Shown here: one piece after another, positions 1-7,119 of the stretch
Layout of the letters: the number at the start of each line of letters is the position of its first letter
Numbering within the stretch: position 1 is the first letter of the stretch
Assembly: GCA_013002625.1 (NCBI GenBank)
Contig: JABDJE010000293.1
Span: 1 to 14,684 of the forward strand
DNA from: Saprospiraceae bacterium
GTDB taxonomy: Bacteria > Bacteroidota > Bacteroidia > Chitinophagales > Saprospiraceae
Direction: 5' to 3'
DNA length: 14,684 bases
Made by a program: the position numbers and the translations under genes
The notes under the pieces: generated by a model
The model's database searches: none
The model's input: the letters and a program-made list of their open reading frames with translations, nothing else
What the model was told of the DNA's origin: nothing

Positions 1-427
1 GGATTTGTACGAACTCGCTTGTTTTAGGTTGATCAAAAGTAAAATCCTCTACAACTTTCAAAGCGCCACTCTTGGCTTTGGTAGAAAGCGCTGACTTTCT
101 AGCCAAGTTTTTAACTTTCTTATTCAACTTCAAGTTATATTTTCTTGGTTTTGGCCCAAAAATGCGGCCACCACCTCTAAAAATTGGACTTTTGATTGAA
201 CCCGCTCTTGCTGTACCTGTACCCTTTTGGCGTTTGATCTTTCTGGTAGAACCTGTAATCTCTCCTCTTTCCTTTGTTTTAGAAGTACCTTGTCTTTTGT
301 GCGCTTGAATAGCTTTCACGTCAAGGTAAAGAGCATGATCATTAGGTTCGATGCCAAATATTTCATCAGGAAGATCAATTTTTCTTCCAGTGGTCTTACC
401 ATTTATTCCGTAAACGTCAACCTTCAT
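1..427 (-). CDS. rplD: 50S ribosomal protein L4 (uL4), 3' end outside window
   Basis: This is large-subunit protein uL4, which binds 23S rRNA and lines the exit tunnel. I read the frame directly: the ATG is the complement of 425-427 and the protein begins MKVDVYGING. About 142 residues are visible; the family is usually a little over 200, so the C-terminal third is missing at the window edge. The diagnostic central loop is present near residues 70-95, with GTGTARAGSIKSP followed by RGGGRIFGPKPRKY. This Gly/Arg-rich extension reaches into the tunnel in known ribosomes. Only six bases separate it from the rplC stop, so it is translated as part of the same mRNA. In E. coli L4 also represses its own operon; whether that holds here cannot be seen. 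Confidence 0.96.
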   Translation of the reverse strand, partial: MKVDVYGINGKTTGRKIDLPDEIFGIEPNDHALYLDVKAIQAHKRQGTSKTKERGEITGSTRKIKRQKGTGTARAGSIKSPIFRGGGRIFGPKPRKYNLKLNKKVKNLARKSALSTKAKSGALKVVEDFTFDQPKTSEFVQI

Positions 428-433
428 GATAAA

Positions 434-1054
434 TTATTTTTCAATGATTACGATAGAACCTTTGTGACCAGGCACGGCTCCTTTGATTAACAATAGATTC
501 TTTTCAGGAAATATTTTTACAACTTCCAGGTTCATAGTCTTTACACGCTTTCCGCCCATTCTACCGGCCATACGCATACCTTTAAATACACGTGAAGGGG
601 TAGCACAAGCACCGATTGCTCCTGGAGCTCTTTGTCTGTTATGTTGACCGTGTGTACTTTGACCTACACCACCAAATCCATGACGTTTTACAACCCCCTG
701 GAATCCTTTACCTTTCGAAACGCCGACAGCATGCACGATATCTCCTTCGTTGAAAACTTCTTCAACATTTATCTTTTCTCCTAAAGACTTTTCAATATTA
801 AAATCTCTGAATTCAACTACTTTTTTAGCAGGTGTAACATTGGCGTTTTTGAAATGTCCTTTCAAAGCACTTGTTACCCTTTTTTCCTTGCGCTCACCAA
901 AAGCAAGCTGCGTGGCATTGTAGCCATCAGATTCCTCTGTCTTAATTTGAGAGACAAAGTTAGGACCTGCTTCAATAACTGTACACGGGATATTTCTCCC
1001 TTGCTCGTTAAATATGCTGGTCATCCCGATTTTCTTTCCGATTAAACCGTTCAT
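434..1054 (-). CDS. rplC: 50S ribosomal protein L3 (uL3)
   Basis: This is large-subunit protein uL3, an early assembly protein that reaches the peptidyl-transferase centre. The 206-residue length is normal. It opens with MNGLIGKKIGMTSIF, has the GKGFQGVVKRHGFGG segment near residues 115-129, and then the conserved HRAPG-like loop (RQRAPGAIG) and TPSRVFKGMRMAGRMG. The C-terminal NLLLIKGAVPGHKGS is also typical. In E. coli a glutamine in GQNQTP is methylated by PrmB; here the matching stretch reads GACATP, so that target glutamine is absent. The ATG start is preceded by an A/T-rich leader (ataaataaag) rather than a Shine-Dalgarno sequence. It lies 83 bases after rpsJ, an unusually wide gap for this operon that holds a perfect palindrome. 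Confidence 0.98.
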   Translation of the reverse strand: MNGLIGKKIGMTSIFNEQGRNIPCTVIEAGPNFVSQIKTEESDGYNATQLAFGERKEKRVTSALKGHFKNANVTPAKKVVEFRDFNIEKSLGEKINVEEVFNEGDIVHAVGVSKGKGFQGVVKRHGFGGVGQSTHGQHNRQRAPGAIGACATPSRVFKGMRMAGRMGGKRVKTMNLEVVKIFPEKNLLLIKGAVPGHKGSIVIIEK

Positions 1055-1081
1055 CTTTATTTATTTAGCAGTATATGCTTG

Positions 1082-1099
1082 TGGACTGCATGCAGTCCA
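1082..1099. repeat. 18-base perfect palindrome in the rpsJ-rplC gap
   Basis: TGGACTGCATGCAGTCCA is its own reverse complement over all 18 bases. As RNA from the minus strand it can fold into a 7-bp stem with a CAUG loop. The bases downstream on that strand (CACAAGCATATACTG) are not U-rich, so it does not look like an ordinary intrinsic terminator. It sits in the only wide gap (1055-1137) downstream of rpsJ in the visible S10 cluster. Possible roles are a translational operator, an RNA processing site or a dyad bound by a protein; nothing in the sequence decides between them. Confidence 0.75.
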
Positions 1100-1137
1100 T
1101 TAAAAATTTATATCAAACTTGTAGTGAAAAGTAGCCG

Positions 1138-1446
1138 TTAAGTAAGCTTAACTTGAATATCTACACCGCTAGGTAATTCTAACTTAGAAAGTGCATCCAC
1201 CGTCTTTTGCGTGGGTGTAAATATTTCTATGAGTCTCTTGTGGGTCCTCATTTGAAACTGCTCGCGAGATTTTTTGTTAACATGCGGTGACCGTAGTACC
1301 GTATGCACTTCTTTATCCGTTGGCAGAGGAATCGGACCAGAGATCACAGCACCACTATTGCGTACTGTTTTCACTATTTTCTCCGTTGACTTGTCAACTA
1401 AGTTGTAGTCGTAAGACCGGAGTTTAATTCGTATTTTTTGATTCAT
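1138..1446 (-). CDS. rpsJ: 30S ribosomal protein S10 (uS10)
   Basis: This is small-subunit head protein uS10 (NusE), which also works with NusB in transcription antitermination. The 102-residue protein has the expected uS10 course: MNQKIRIKLRSYDY, then VRNSGAVISGPIPLPT near residues 28-43, and RTHKRLIEI near 67-75. It follows fusA after a 68-base gap that contains its own Bacteroidota-type promoter, so it can be made independently of the str genes. In many other bacteria tuf sits between fusA and rpsJ; here it does not, as is usual in Bacteroidota. The start ATG complements 1444-1446 and has a T/A-rich leader with no clear ribosome-binding site. Confidence 0.98.
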   Translation of the reverse strand: MNQKIRIKLRSYDYNLVDKSTEKIVKTVRNSGAVISGPIPLPTDKEVHTVLRSPHVNKKSREQFQMRTHKRLIEIFTPTQKTVDALSKLELPSGVDIQVKLT

Positions 1447-1473
1447 AACCTTTTATAATGTCAAAAAGTGGGG

Positions 1474-1505
1474 CAAAGGTAGGTTTTATTAGTTATATAT
1501 TCAAC
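1474..1505 (-). promoter_or_regulatory. Internal Bacteroidota-type promoter upstream of rpsJ
   Basis: In the 68-base fusA-rpsJ gap the minus strand carries TACCTTTG (complement of 1474-1481), an exact TAnnTTTG, followed by CCCC as at rpsL. About 19-20 bases upstream is GTTGA (complement of 1501-1505), a partial match to the -33 TTTG. Transcription would begin near 1467, about 20 bases before the rpsJ ATG. A 7-bp AT-rich inverted repeat (1488-1494 with 1503-1509) overlaps the -33 element. Confidence 0.65.
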
Positions 1506-1514
1506 TAATGCAAC

Positions 1515-3650
1515 TTAAACTTTTACCTCTCCTTTAGCTTTTTCAATAACTTCTTTAGCAACTCCCTGTGGAGCAGCTGCATAATGTGAGAATGACATCG
1601 TGCTACTTGCTCTACCTGAAGTAATTGTTCTTAATTGCGTAACGTAACCAAACATTTCAGAAAGTGGCACATCACCCTGGATAACCACGGCACCGCCCGG
1701 TCTTGTATCCTGACCTTTAGGCAATCCCCTTCTTCTGTTTAAGTCACCAATTACAGAACCAACATATTCTTCAGGTGTCACCACCTCCAAACTCATGATT
1801 GGCTCCATTAAAGCTGGCCCACACTTAGCGGCTGCAGCTCTAAAACCTTCTTTTGCACACAATTCGAATGCAATAGGTTTGGAATCCACAGCGTGCGTAG
1901 AACCATCGTATAATCTTACCTTCATACTGTCAATTCCATACCCGGCCAATACACCAGAATCCATCATTGCTGTGAATCCTTTAACGATTGATGGGAAATA
2001 TTCTTTTGGAATTGATCCTCCGAAGATGTCGTTTTTAAATTGTAGTCTCGCCTTACCAGACTTAAACTCATCTGATTCAAGGAATTCCTCATCAGCAGGT
2101 CCTAATTCGAACTGCATTTGAGCAAATAAACCAGAACCACCGGATTGTTTTTTCAAACGCTCTGTATGATCTACAGTTTTTGTTAAGGCTTCTTTATAGT
2201 TAACCTGAGGCTGACCCTGGTTACACTCAACTTTGAATTCTCTTCTTAATCTGTCAATGATAATCTCCAAGTGCAGCTCACCCATACCGCTGATTACAGT
2301 CTGGTTGGTGTCATCGTCATATCTCACCTGGAACGTTGGATCTTCTTCAGCCAATTTTGCCAAAGCCATACCCAATTTATCGATATCTTTCTGAGTTTTA
2401 GGCTCGATTGCAATACCTATCACTGGATCAGGGAAAACCATACTCTCAAGAACGATAGGCTTACCTTCCTGACATAGTGTATCACCGGTTCTGATGTCCT
2501 TGAAACCTACACCTGCAGCAATATCACCTGCCTCTACTCTATCAATAGCATTTTGCTTGTTGGAGTGCATCTGATATAATCTCGAGATTCTCTCTTTGTT
2601 ATCAGACCTTGAATTGTAGATATAAGATCCAGCGTCCAAAGCACCTGAATACACTCTAAAGAATGCCAATCGACCTACATATGGGTCCGTAGCAATCTTA
2701 AATGCTAAAGCTGTAAAAGGATCATCTACACTTGGGTTTCTTGTTTCTTCTTCGTCTGTCTTAGGGTTCATACCCGTGATGGCGTCCACATCAAGTGGAG
2801 AAGGCAAGAAAGCACATACCGCGTCCAATACAGCTTGAACACCTTTATTTTTAAAGGCAGAACCAGCCATCATCGGCACGAATTTATTATCGATTACTGC
2901 ACCTCTTACGGCAGCTATCATTTCTTCTTCTGTGATACTGTCTGGATCTTCAAAGAACTTCTCCATCAAGGTATCATCATATTCAGCTACAGCTTCCAAC
3001 AACTTCTCTCTCCACTCCATTACTGTATCTGTAAGGTCGTCTGGGATAGGCACTTCTTCGAAAGTCATACCCATATCATGTTCATTCCAAACAATGGCTT
3101 TGTTTGTAATGAGGTCTACCACACCTTTGAAATTTTCTTCAGCACCTATTGGTACTTGTAAAGGAATTGCATCAGAACCCAGTTTTTCTTTTACATCTTT
3201 TACAACAGAAAAGAAATCCGCACCCGATCTGTCCATTTTATTTACGAAACCAATACGGGGTACTTTATAGTTATCGGCCAATCTCCAGTTTGTTTCAGAC
3301 TGAGGCTCAACACCAGATACTGCACAGAAAAGGAATACCAATCCGTCCAATACTCTTAATGAACGGTTTACCTCAACTGTAAAGTCAACGTGACCCGGTG
3401 TGTCGATGATATTCATCGGATAATCCTGACCTTTCCAGTTCCAGTTTGTTTTAGTAGCGGCAGAAGTAATGGTAATACCTCGCTCTTGTTCTTGCTCCAT
3501 CCAATCCATGGTAGCAGCACCGTCGTGTACTTCGCCGATTTTGTGGCTCAATCCTGTATAATAAAGGACCCTTTCGGTTGTAGTAGTCTTACCTGCATCG
3601 ATGTGTGCAGCGATACCTATGTTTCTTAAGTATTTAAGATCTTTGGCCAT
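1515..3650 (-). CDS. fusA: Elongation factor G, translocase GTPase
   Basis: EF-G is the GTPase that drives tRNA-mRNA translocation and, with ribosome recycling factor, splits ribosomes after termination. At 711 residues it is full length. All G motifs are visible: P-loop AHIDAGKT at 15-22, RGIT at 57-60 (switch I), DTPGH at 83-87 and NKMD at 137-140. The GSAFKNKG stretch fits the G5 region. Domain II follows from about residue 300 (FTALAFKI), domain III includes GMGELHLEI, and the C-terminal domains IV-V contain PKEYFPSIVKGF, VTPEEYVGSVIGDLNRRRG and FGYVTQLRTITSGRA. The last of these matches true EF-G rather than tetracycline-protection proteins. It lies 41 bases after rpsG with no promoter visible in between, so it is probably cotranscribed from the rpsL promoter. 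Confidence 0.98.
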   Translation of the reverse strand: MAKDLKYLRNIGIAAHIDAGKTTTTERVLYYTGLSHKIGEVHDGAATMDWMEQEQERGITITSAATKTNWNWKGQDYPMNIIDTPGHVDFTVEVNRSLRVLDGLVFLFCAVSGVEPQSETNWRLADNYKVPRIGFVNKMDRSGADFFSVVKDVKEKLGSDAIPLQVPIGAEENFKGVVDLITNKAIVWNEHDMGMTFEEVPIPDDLTDTVMEWREKLLEAVAEYDDTLMEKFFEDPDSITEEEMIAAVRGAVIDNKFVPMMAGSAFKNKGVQAVLDAVCAFLPSPLDVDAITGMNPKTDEEETRNPSVDDPFTALAFKIATDPYVGRLAFFRVYSGALDAGSYIYNSRSDNKERISRLYQMHSNKQNAIDRVEAGDIAAGVGFKDIRTGDTLCQEGKPIVLESMVFPDPVIGIAIEPKTQKDIDKLGMALAKLAEEDPTFQVRYDDDTNQTVISGMGELHLEIIIDRLRREFKVECNQGQPQVNYKEALTKTVDHTERLKKQSGGSGLFAQMQFELGPADEEFLESDEFKSGKARLQFKNDIFGGSIPKEYFPSIVKGFTAMMDSGVLAGYGIDSMKVRLYDGSTHAVDSKPIAFELCAKEGFRAAAAKCGPALMEPIMSLEVVTPEEYVGSVIGDLNRRRGLPKGQDTRPGGAVVIQGDVPLSEMFGYVTQLRTITSGRASSTMSFSHYAAAPQGVAKEVIEKAKGEVKV

Positions 3651-3691
3651 AACTAATAATTATCTATCGTAAGATTTATGAATGTGATGTA

Positions 3692-4159
3692 TTAAACTCT
3701 AAAGTGTGCGAATGCTCTGTTAGACTCAGCCATTTTGTGCGTATCCTCCTTCTTTTTAACTGCAGCACCTTCGCCTTTTGCTGCTGCCATGATTTCTGCA
3801 GCTAATTTTTCAGCCATTCCTTTTCCATTTCTGGCTCTTGAATAACGAATAAGCCATTTCATACCTACTGATATCTTTCTTGCTGGACGCATTTCCGTTG
3901 GAATCTGAAACGTTGCACCTCCAATTCTTCTACTTCTTACTTCTACACCAGGTGTGATATTTTGTAATGCCTTCTTCCATGATTCGTGTGGATCTTCGCC
4001 TGACTTTTCCTGGATAATATCCATTGCATCATAGAAGATTTGGTATGCAACAGTCTTTTTGCCCTGCCACATGAGGTTGTTTACAAACTGTGTAACCATT
4101 GGATCTCCAAATCTAGGATCTGGTTGAAGGATTCGCTTTTTTGGCTTTCTTTTCCTCAT
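3692..4159 (-). CDS. rpsG: 30S ribosomal protein S7 (uS7)
   Basis: This is primary assembly protein uS7 of the small-subunit head, which contacts 16S rRNA and the E-site tRNA. The 155-residue length is standard. Conserved features are the basic N terminus MRKRKPKKR, the DPRFGDPMVTQFVNNLMWQGKK helix region near residues 14-36 (seen here as adjacent segments), PGVEVRSRRIGGATFQIP near 70-87, and the C-terminal KEDTHKMAESNRAFAHFR. It starts six bases after the rpsL stop, which favours coupled translation. In E. coli S7 represses the str operon by binding the rpsL-rpsG spacer. The six-base spacer here leaves no room for that structure, so any feedback must work differently. Confidence 0.98.
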   Translation of the reverse strand: MRKRKPKKRILQPDPRFGDPMVTQFVNNLMWQGKKTVAYQIFYDAMDIIQEKSGEDPHESWKKALQNITPGVEVRSRRIGGATFQIPTEMRPARKISVGMKWLIRYSRARNGKGMAEKLAAEIMAAAKGEGAAVKKKEDTHKMAESNRAFAHFRV

Positions 4160-4165
4160 GACTGA

Positions 4166-4540
4166 TTATTTTTTAGGTCTTTTAGTACCGTACTTAGATC
4201 TTGATTGTAATCTTTTTTCTACACCCGCTGTATCCAAAGCTCCTCTTACAATTGTATATCGTACACCTGGAAGATCTTTTACCCTTCCTCCTCTGATCAA
4301 TACAATTGAGTGCTCCTGTAGATTATGACCTTCACCCGGGATATAGGCAATTACCTCGATTCCGTTGGTCAATCTTACTTTTGCAACTTTTCTTAACGCT
4401 GAGTTCGGCTTCTTAGGAGTAGTCGTGTAAACACGCGTACAAACACCACGCTTTTGAGGAGAACCCTCAAGAGCTCTTGACTTGCTCGTCGTGACGATCT
4501 TTTTTCTACCCTTTTTTACCAACTGATTTATAGTAGGCAT
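4166..4540 (-). CDS. rpsL: 30S ribosomal protein S12 (uS12)
   Basis: This is decoding-centre protein uS12. The 124-residue protein contains CTRVYTTTPKKPNSALRKVA around residues 34-53 and GEGHNLQEHS then GGRVKDLPGVRY around 69-93. Lysines 43 and 88, the two positions most often changed in streptomycin-resistant mutants of other bacteria, are both present, so the sequence is of the ordinary sensitive type. The C-terminal SRSKYGTKRPKK is also conserved. It is the first gene of the str-S10 operon and has a strong Bacteroidota promoter about 35-65 bases upstream. The divergent acetyltransferase gene starts 103 bases away on the other strand. Confidence 0.98.
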   Translation of the reverse strand: MPTINQLVKKGRKKIVTTSKSRALEGSPQKRGVCTRVYTTTPKKPNSALRKVAKVRLTNGIEVIAYIPGEGHNLQEHSIVLIRGGRVKDLPGVRYTIVRGALDTAGVEKRLQSRSKYGTKRPKK

Positions 4541-4574
4541 AGATTATTTTATTTCAGATTCTTAAAATGAGGGG

Positions 4575-4605
4575 CAAAGGTAAGACTATTTTTTAGTTTT
4601 GCAAA
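4575..4605 (-). promoter_or_regulatory. Bacteroidota-type sigma-A promoter for the str-S10 operon
   Basis: Read on the minus strand, TTTG (complement of 4602-4605) is followed by exactly 19 bases and then TACCTTTG (complement of 4575-4582). This matches the known Bacteroidota consensus of a -33 TTTG and a -7 TAnnTTTG. The start of transcription would fall near 4568-4571, giving a leader of about 30 bases before the rpsL ATG. The bases right after the -7 element read CCCC. The same TACCTTTGCCCC string precedes rpsJ. Confidence 0.8.
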
Positions 4606-4643
4606 GGTGTTTTACCAACAAAAATTAAACTATTGTAGAGCTT

Positions 4644-5087
4644 ATGGAAGTCAAAATAAGATATGCTCAAAGTGCTGATTTACCTACAATTTTCGCATTT
4701 GTTAAAGACCTGGCATTATTTGAAAAAGCACCTGAAGCGGTCACAGCTGAAATCAAGGACTATGAAAACGCATTTGAATCGAGGCTTATCGGCGCTTTGA
4801 TTGCAGAATCGAATACTGTTCCAGTGGGTGTCGCGCTCTACTATGAAACCTTCTCAACATGGAAAGGTAAAATGCTGCATTTGGAAGACTTTATAGTGAG
4901 CGAGGACATGCGCGGCAAAGGTATTGGAAGACAGCTATTTGAAAGTGTCATTGAGGAGGCAAAAAAACGGCAATGTAAAATGATGAAATGGCAGGTCTTG
5001 GACTGGAATACCTCAGCTGTGGAATTTTACAAGAAATACGACTGCTTCATCGATAAGGAATGGTGGGACTGCAAGCTATACTTTTAA
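4644..5087 (+). CDS. GNAT-family N-acetyltransferase, spermidine/thialysine acetyltransferase-like
   Basis: This cytoplasmic acetyl-CoA-dependent N-acetyltransferase has 147 residues, a single GNAT domain. The acetyl-CoA pyrophosphate-binding loop is RGKGIG at residues 90-95, preceded by the beta-strand LHLEDFIVSEDM. The later VLDWNTSAVEFYKKY (118-132) and the terminal EWWDCKLYF resemble the SSAT1/SSAT2 subgroup, whose members acetylate spermidine, spermine or thialysine. The substrate here is inferred from that resemblance only; other small amines are possible. The start ATG gives the typical MEVKIRYAQSADLP opening of the fold. It is a single gene, divergent from rpsL. Its 3' end overlaps the end of the convergent glycosyltransferase gene by 12 bases. 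Confidence 0.88.
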   Translation: MEVKIRYAQSADLPTIFAFVKDLALFEKAPEAVTAEIKDYENAFESRLIGALIAESNTVPVGVALYYETFSTWKGKMLHLEDFIVSEDMRGKGIGRQLFESVIEEAKKRQCKMMKWQVLDWNTSAVEFYKKYDCFIDKEWWDCKLYF

Positions 5088-6065
5088 AATGCTTAGCACA
5101 CGTTCAATAATCTCTGAATGAGACATGAAATCAAGGGATTCTATGCTTTGAGTACTGTTCAACCAATGTCTTATTTCGTCTACTGCGCCTTCATTAATAT
5201 CAGCTAAGATTTTTACACCTAATCGTTTCAATGCAACAGCATTGCATGTTTGTTCGTATTGCGCTTTCATAGGTACAACCAGCATCTTTTTCTTTAAGTA
5301 TAAAGCCTCCGATGTTGCTTGAAAACCAGCCGCCAGAATCATACCTTGAGCACTGATGATGGATTCGTTGTAGTTCTTTTGCGATACGGGATGAATAGTT
5401 ATATGCCCATAAGAATAGGTATGATCCGTCTTTTTTGAGAATATGCGCCAATTGACTTCTTTGATTTGTGCAAAACAATTGATGAGCTTTTTATCCGAAT
5501 AAGCCGGAAGATATACAGTCACATGATTTTCAGAACTGGTCTGACATTTTAAAAGTGATTTTCTGATAATAGGTGTTACAATATTATGATCATAAGATTT
5601 GTAATGTACACCCAAACTATCTGTGCCAGGTGCAAAATTGCGCATCCCCCATTCAAAAAAACGACTTACAGACTCAGGTCTCGGTACTGCATCAGATCTG
5701 AATGCGGCATGATGACTCAGCTCAAGACAATTAACTTTCTTTTGTTTCGCGGCCCAGGCTGAAATAGGTTCAAAATCACTAATAATCCAATCATATTCTT
5801 CAATAGGCAAAGCATATATATCATGCAAAAACCGAAAGGGTCTGAGACTGGCTATGCTTTTAAAATATTCCGGCCCGCCTTTATTTCCAAAATAAAAGAA
5901 GATACCATGTCTTCGATATTTAAAAGTATAAGGAAATTGTACCTCAGAACTTTTGCCGCTGATGAGAAAATCTATTTCTGCATGCTGAACTAGATATGGG
6001 GCCAATACGGATGCTCTACTTAAATGTCCATTGCCTGTACCCTGTATGCCGTATAGAATTTTCAT
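5076..6065 (-). CDS. MurG/UGT-like (GT-B fold) glycosyltransferase, TIGR00661-like
   Basis: This 329-residue protein looks like a nucleotide-sugar glycosyltransferase of the GT-B fold. The N terminus MKILYGIQGTGNGHLSRA carries the Gly-rich loop (GTGNGH, 9-14) seen in MurG, UDP-glucosyltransferases and the archaeal/bacterial MJ1255 group. The C-terminal donor-binding region near residues 245-285 has AAGFQATSEALYLKKKML, then VVPMKAQYEQTCNAVALKRLG, matching the pattern of a conserved Gly/Glu pair followed by a base-binding segment. I see no signal peptide or clear membrane helix, so it is probably cytoplasmic or peripheral. Its ATG overlaps the prenyl synthase stop by one base (TAATG), so the two are translationally coupled. 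That suggests a lipid or isoprenoid acceptor. Donor and acceptor are not identifiable from sequence. Confidence 0.8.
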   Translation of the reverse strand: MKILYGIQGTGNGHLSRASVLAPYLVQHAEIDFLISGKSSEVQFPYTFKYRRHGIFFYFGNKGGPEYFKSIASLRPFRFLHDIYALPIEEYDWIISDFEPISAWAAKQKKVNCLELSHHAAFRSDAVPRPESVSRFFEWGMRNFAPGTDSLGVHYKSYDHNIVTPIIRKSLLKCQTSSENHVTVYLPAYSDKKLINCFAQIKEVNWRIFSKKTDHTYSYGHITIHPVSQKNYNESIISAQGMILAAGFQATSEALYLKKKMLVVPMKAQYEQTCNAVALKRLGVKILADINEGAVDEIRHWLNSTQSIESLDFMSHSEIIERVLSILKV

Positions 6066-7039
6066 TAGGCATCTCTATCCAATAGTTTTTCAGCAAATGA
6101 TTTCAAAATACTGGTATCAATTCCAGATTGTCTAACAGCATCGAGATGAGATAATGCCAATTGCTGATAGACCAATTTCAACTCCTGTGCATGGATTCTT
6201 ACGTGCGCTGTTTCATATAAAGATTTGACTTCATTGATTAAGTCATCTTCTGATATTTCATGAAAATCATTAAATAAGGATCTCAATCTGGCGGACTGTT
6301 CCTCTGAAAGCAATTCCAAGGATTTAAGATAGAGGTAGGTTTTTTTCTTCTGAAGGATATCACCTCCAATCCGTTTGCCTACTTGGGCTTCTTTACCGAA
6401 GGTATCCAGAATATCATCCTGTATCTGAAAAGCAATCCCCATATTTTTGCCAAAGGCATAGAGATGATCGACAAGTGGTTTATCCGCACCTGCAATCGCA
6501 GCGCCCATTGACATGCCACAAGCAATTAAAACCGAGGTCTTTAAACCTATCATTGTGACGTATTCATCAATGCTTACATCTTTTGCGCGTTCAAAGTCCA
6601 TATCCATAGCCTGCCCTTCACAAACCTCCATAGCCGTTTTAGAAAACAGATGAAATAATTCTGGATTTGTATTTTGATATTTTTCGAGCAATTGATATGA
6701 AAGAATGAGCATAGCATCTCCGGATAAAATGGCGGCGTTGGTATTAAAATGAATGTGCGTTGTCGGCTCATTCCTTCTCAGTCTTGCTTCATCCATAATA
6801 TCGTCATGTACCAATGAAAAATTATGGAAAACTTCTACGGCCATTGCAGCTTCATTCGCGTATTCAAAATCACTTTTAAACAACTGATATCCAGCCAAAA
6901 CAAGTGCAGGTCGAATGCGTTTGCCACCCAATCCCATAATATATTCTACCGGTTCATTCAGACTCTTAGGTTTGAGCTTAAATGTATAGTCTGTTAGATA
7001 ATTATTAAATGATCTGGCTAATTCAGAAACAGCTTTCAT
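6065..7039 (-). CDS. Trans-isoprenyl diphosphate synthase (farnesyl/geranylgeranyl type)
   Basis: This enzyme joins isopentenyl diphosphate to an allylic diphosphate to make a longer all-trans prenyl diphosphate. I start it at the ATG complementing 7037-7039, giving 324 residues; a TTG three codons upstream is possible but less likely. Motifs are GGKRIRP at 38-44, the first Asp-rich motif DDIMD at 79-83, RRN at 88-90, GDAM near 107-110, the second Asp-rich motif DDILD at 208-212 and GKRIGGD with a KKKTY tail near 221-234. The first motif lacks the two-residue insertion of typical bacterial farnesyl synthases (DDxxxxD), and Phe74 lies five residues before it. That pattern in related enzymes favours a short chain, C15-C20. 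The exact chain length is an inference. It is the first gene of a coupled pair with the glycosyltransferase. Confidence 0.9.
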   Translation of the reverse strand: MKAVSELARSFNNYLTDYTFKLKPKSLNEPVEYIMGLGGKRIRPALVLAGYQLFKSDFEYANEAAMAVEVFHNFSLVHDDIMDEARLRRNEPTTHIHFNTNAAILSGDAMLILSYQLLEKYQNTNPELFHLFSKTAMEVCEGQAMDMDFERAKDVSIDEYVTMIGLKTSVLIACGMSMGAAIAGADKPLVDHLYAFGKNMGIAFQIQDDILDTFGKEAQVGKRIGGDILQKKKTYLYLKSLELLSEEQSARLRSLFNDFHEISEDDLINEVKSLYETAHVRIHAQELKLVYQQLALSHLDAVRQSGIDTSILKSFAEKLLDRDA

Positions 7040-7051
7040 ATTTTGCAAGGT

Positions 7052-7078
7052 ATGATTTCAATACAAGGTTTGTATCAT
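7052..7078. promoter_or_regulatory. Nested inverted repeats in the divergent promoter region (possible operator)
   Basis: The 80-base region between the divergent prenyl synthase and amidohydrolase genes holds ATACAA-ggt-TTGTAT (7061-7075). An outer ATGAT (7052-7056) pairs with ATCAT (7074-7078), sharing two bases with the inner repeat. Such a dyad could bind a regulator acting on both genes. No exact TAnnTTTG is visible on either strand here; the nearest on the plus strand is TAATCTTTG at 7097-7105, which has one base too many. Confidence 0.3.
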
Positions 7079-7119
7079 GGTTGTTTAAATTTTATCTAAT
7101 CTTTGTCAAAAATAATAAA

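Noticed and set aside
1795..3629. Several plus-strand open frames of 68-112 codons opposite fusA
   Set aside because: All lie antisense to the fully conserved EF-G coding sequence and look like no known family.
7069..7105. Bacteroidota promoter for the amidohydrolase (TTTG at 7069 and TAATCTTTG at 7097)
   Set aside because: The -7 candidate has three instead of two bases between TA and TTTG, and the spacing to TTTG is about 25 bases, well over the usual 19-20.
7009..7119. Upstream extension of the amidohydrolase from an ATG at 7009
   Set aside because: It overlaps the divergent prenyl synthase start and would hide the lipoprotein signal inside the protein. The GTG at 7120 gives a proper signal peptide and lipobox.
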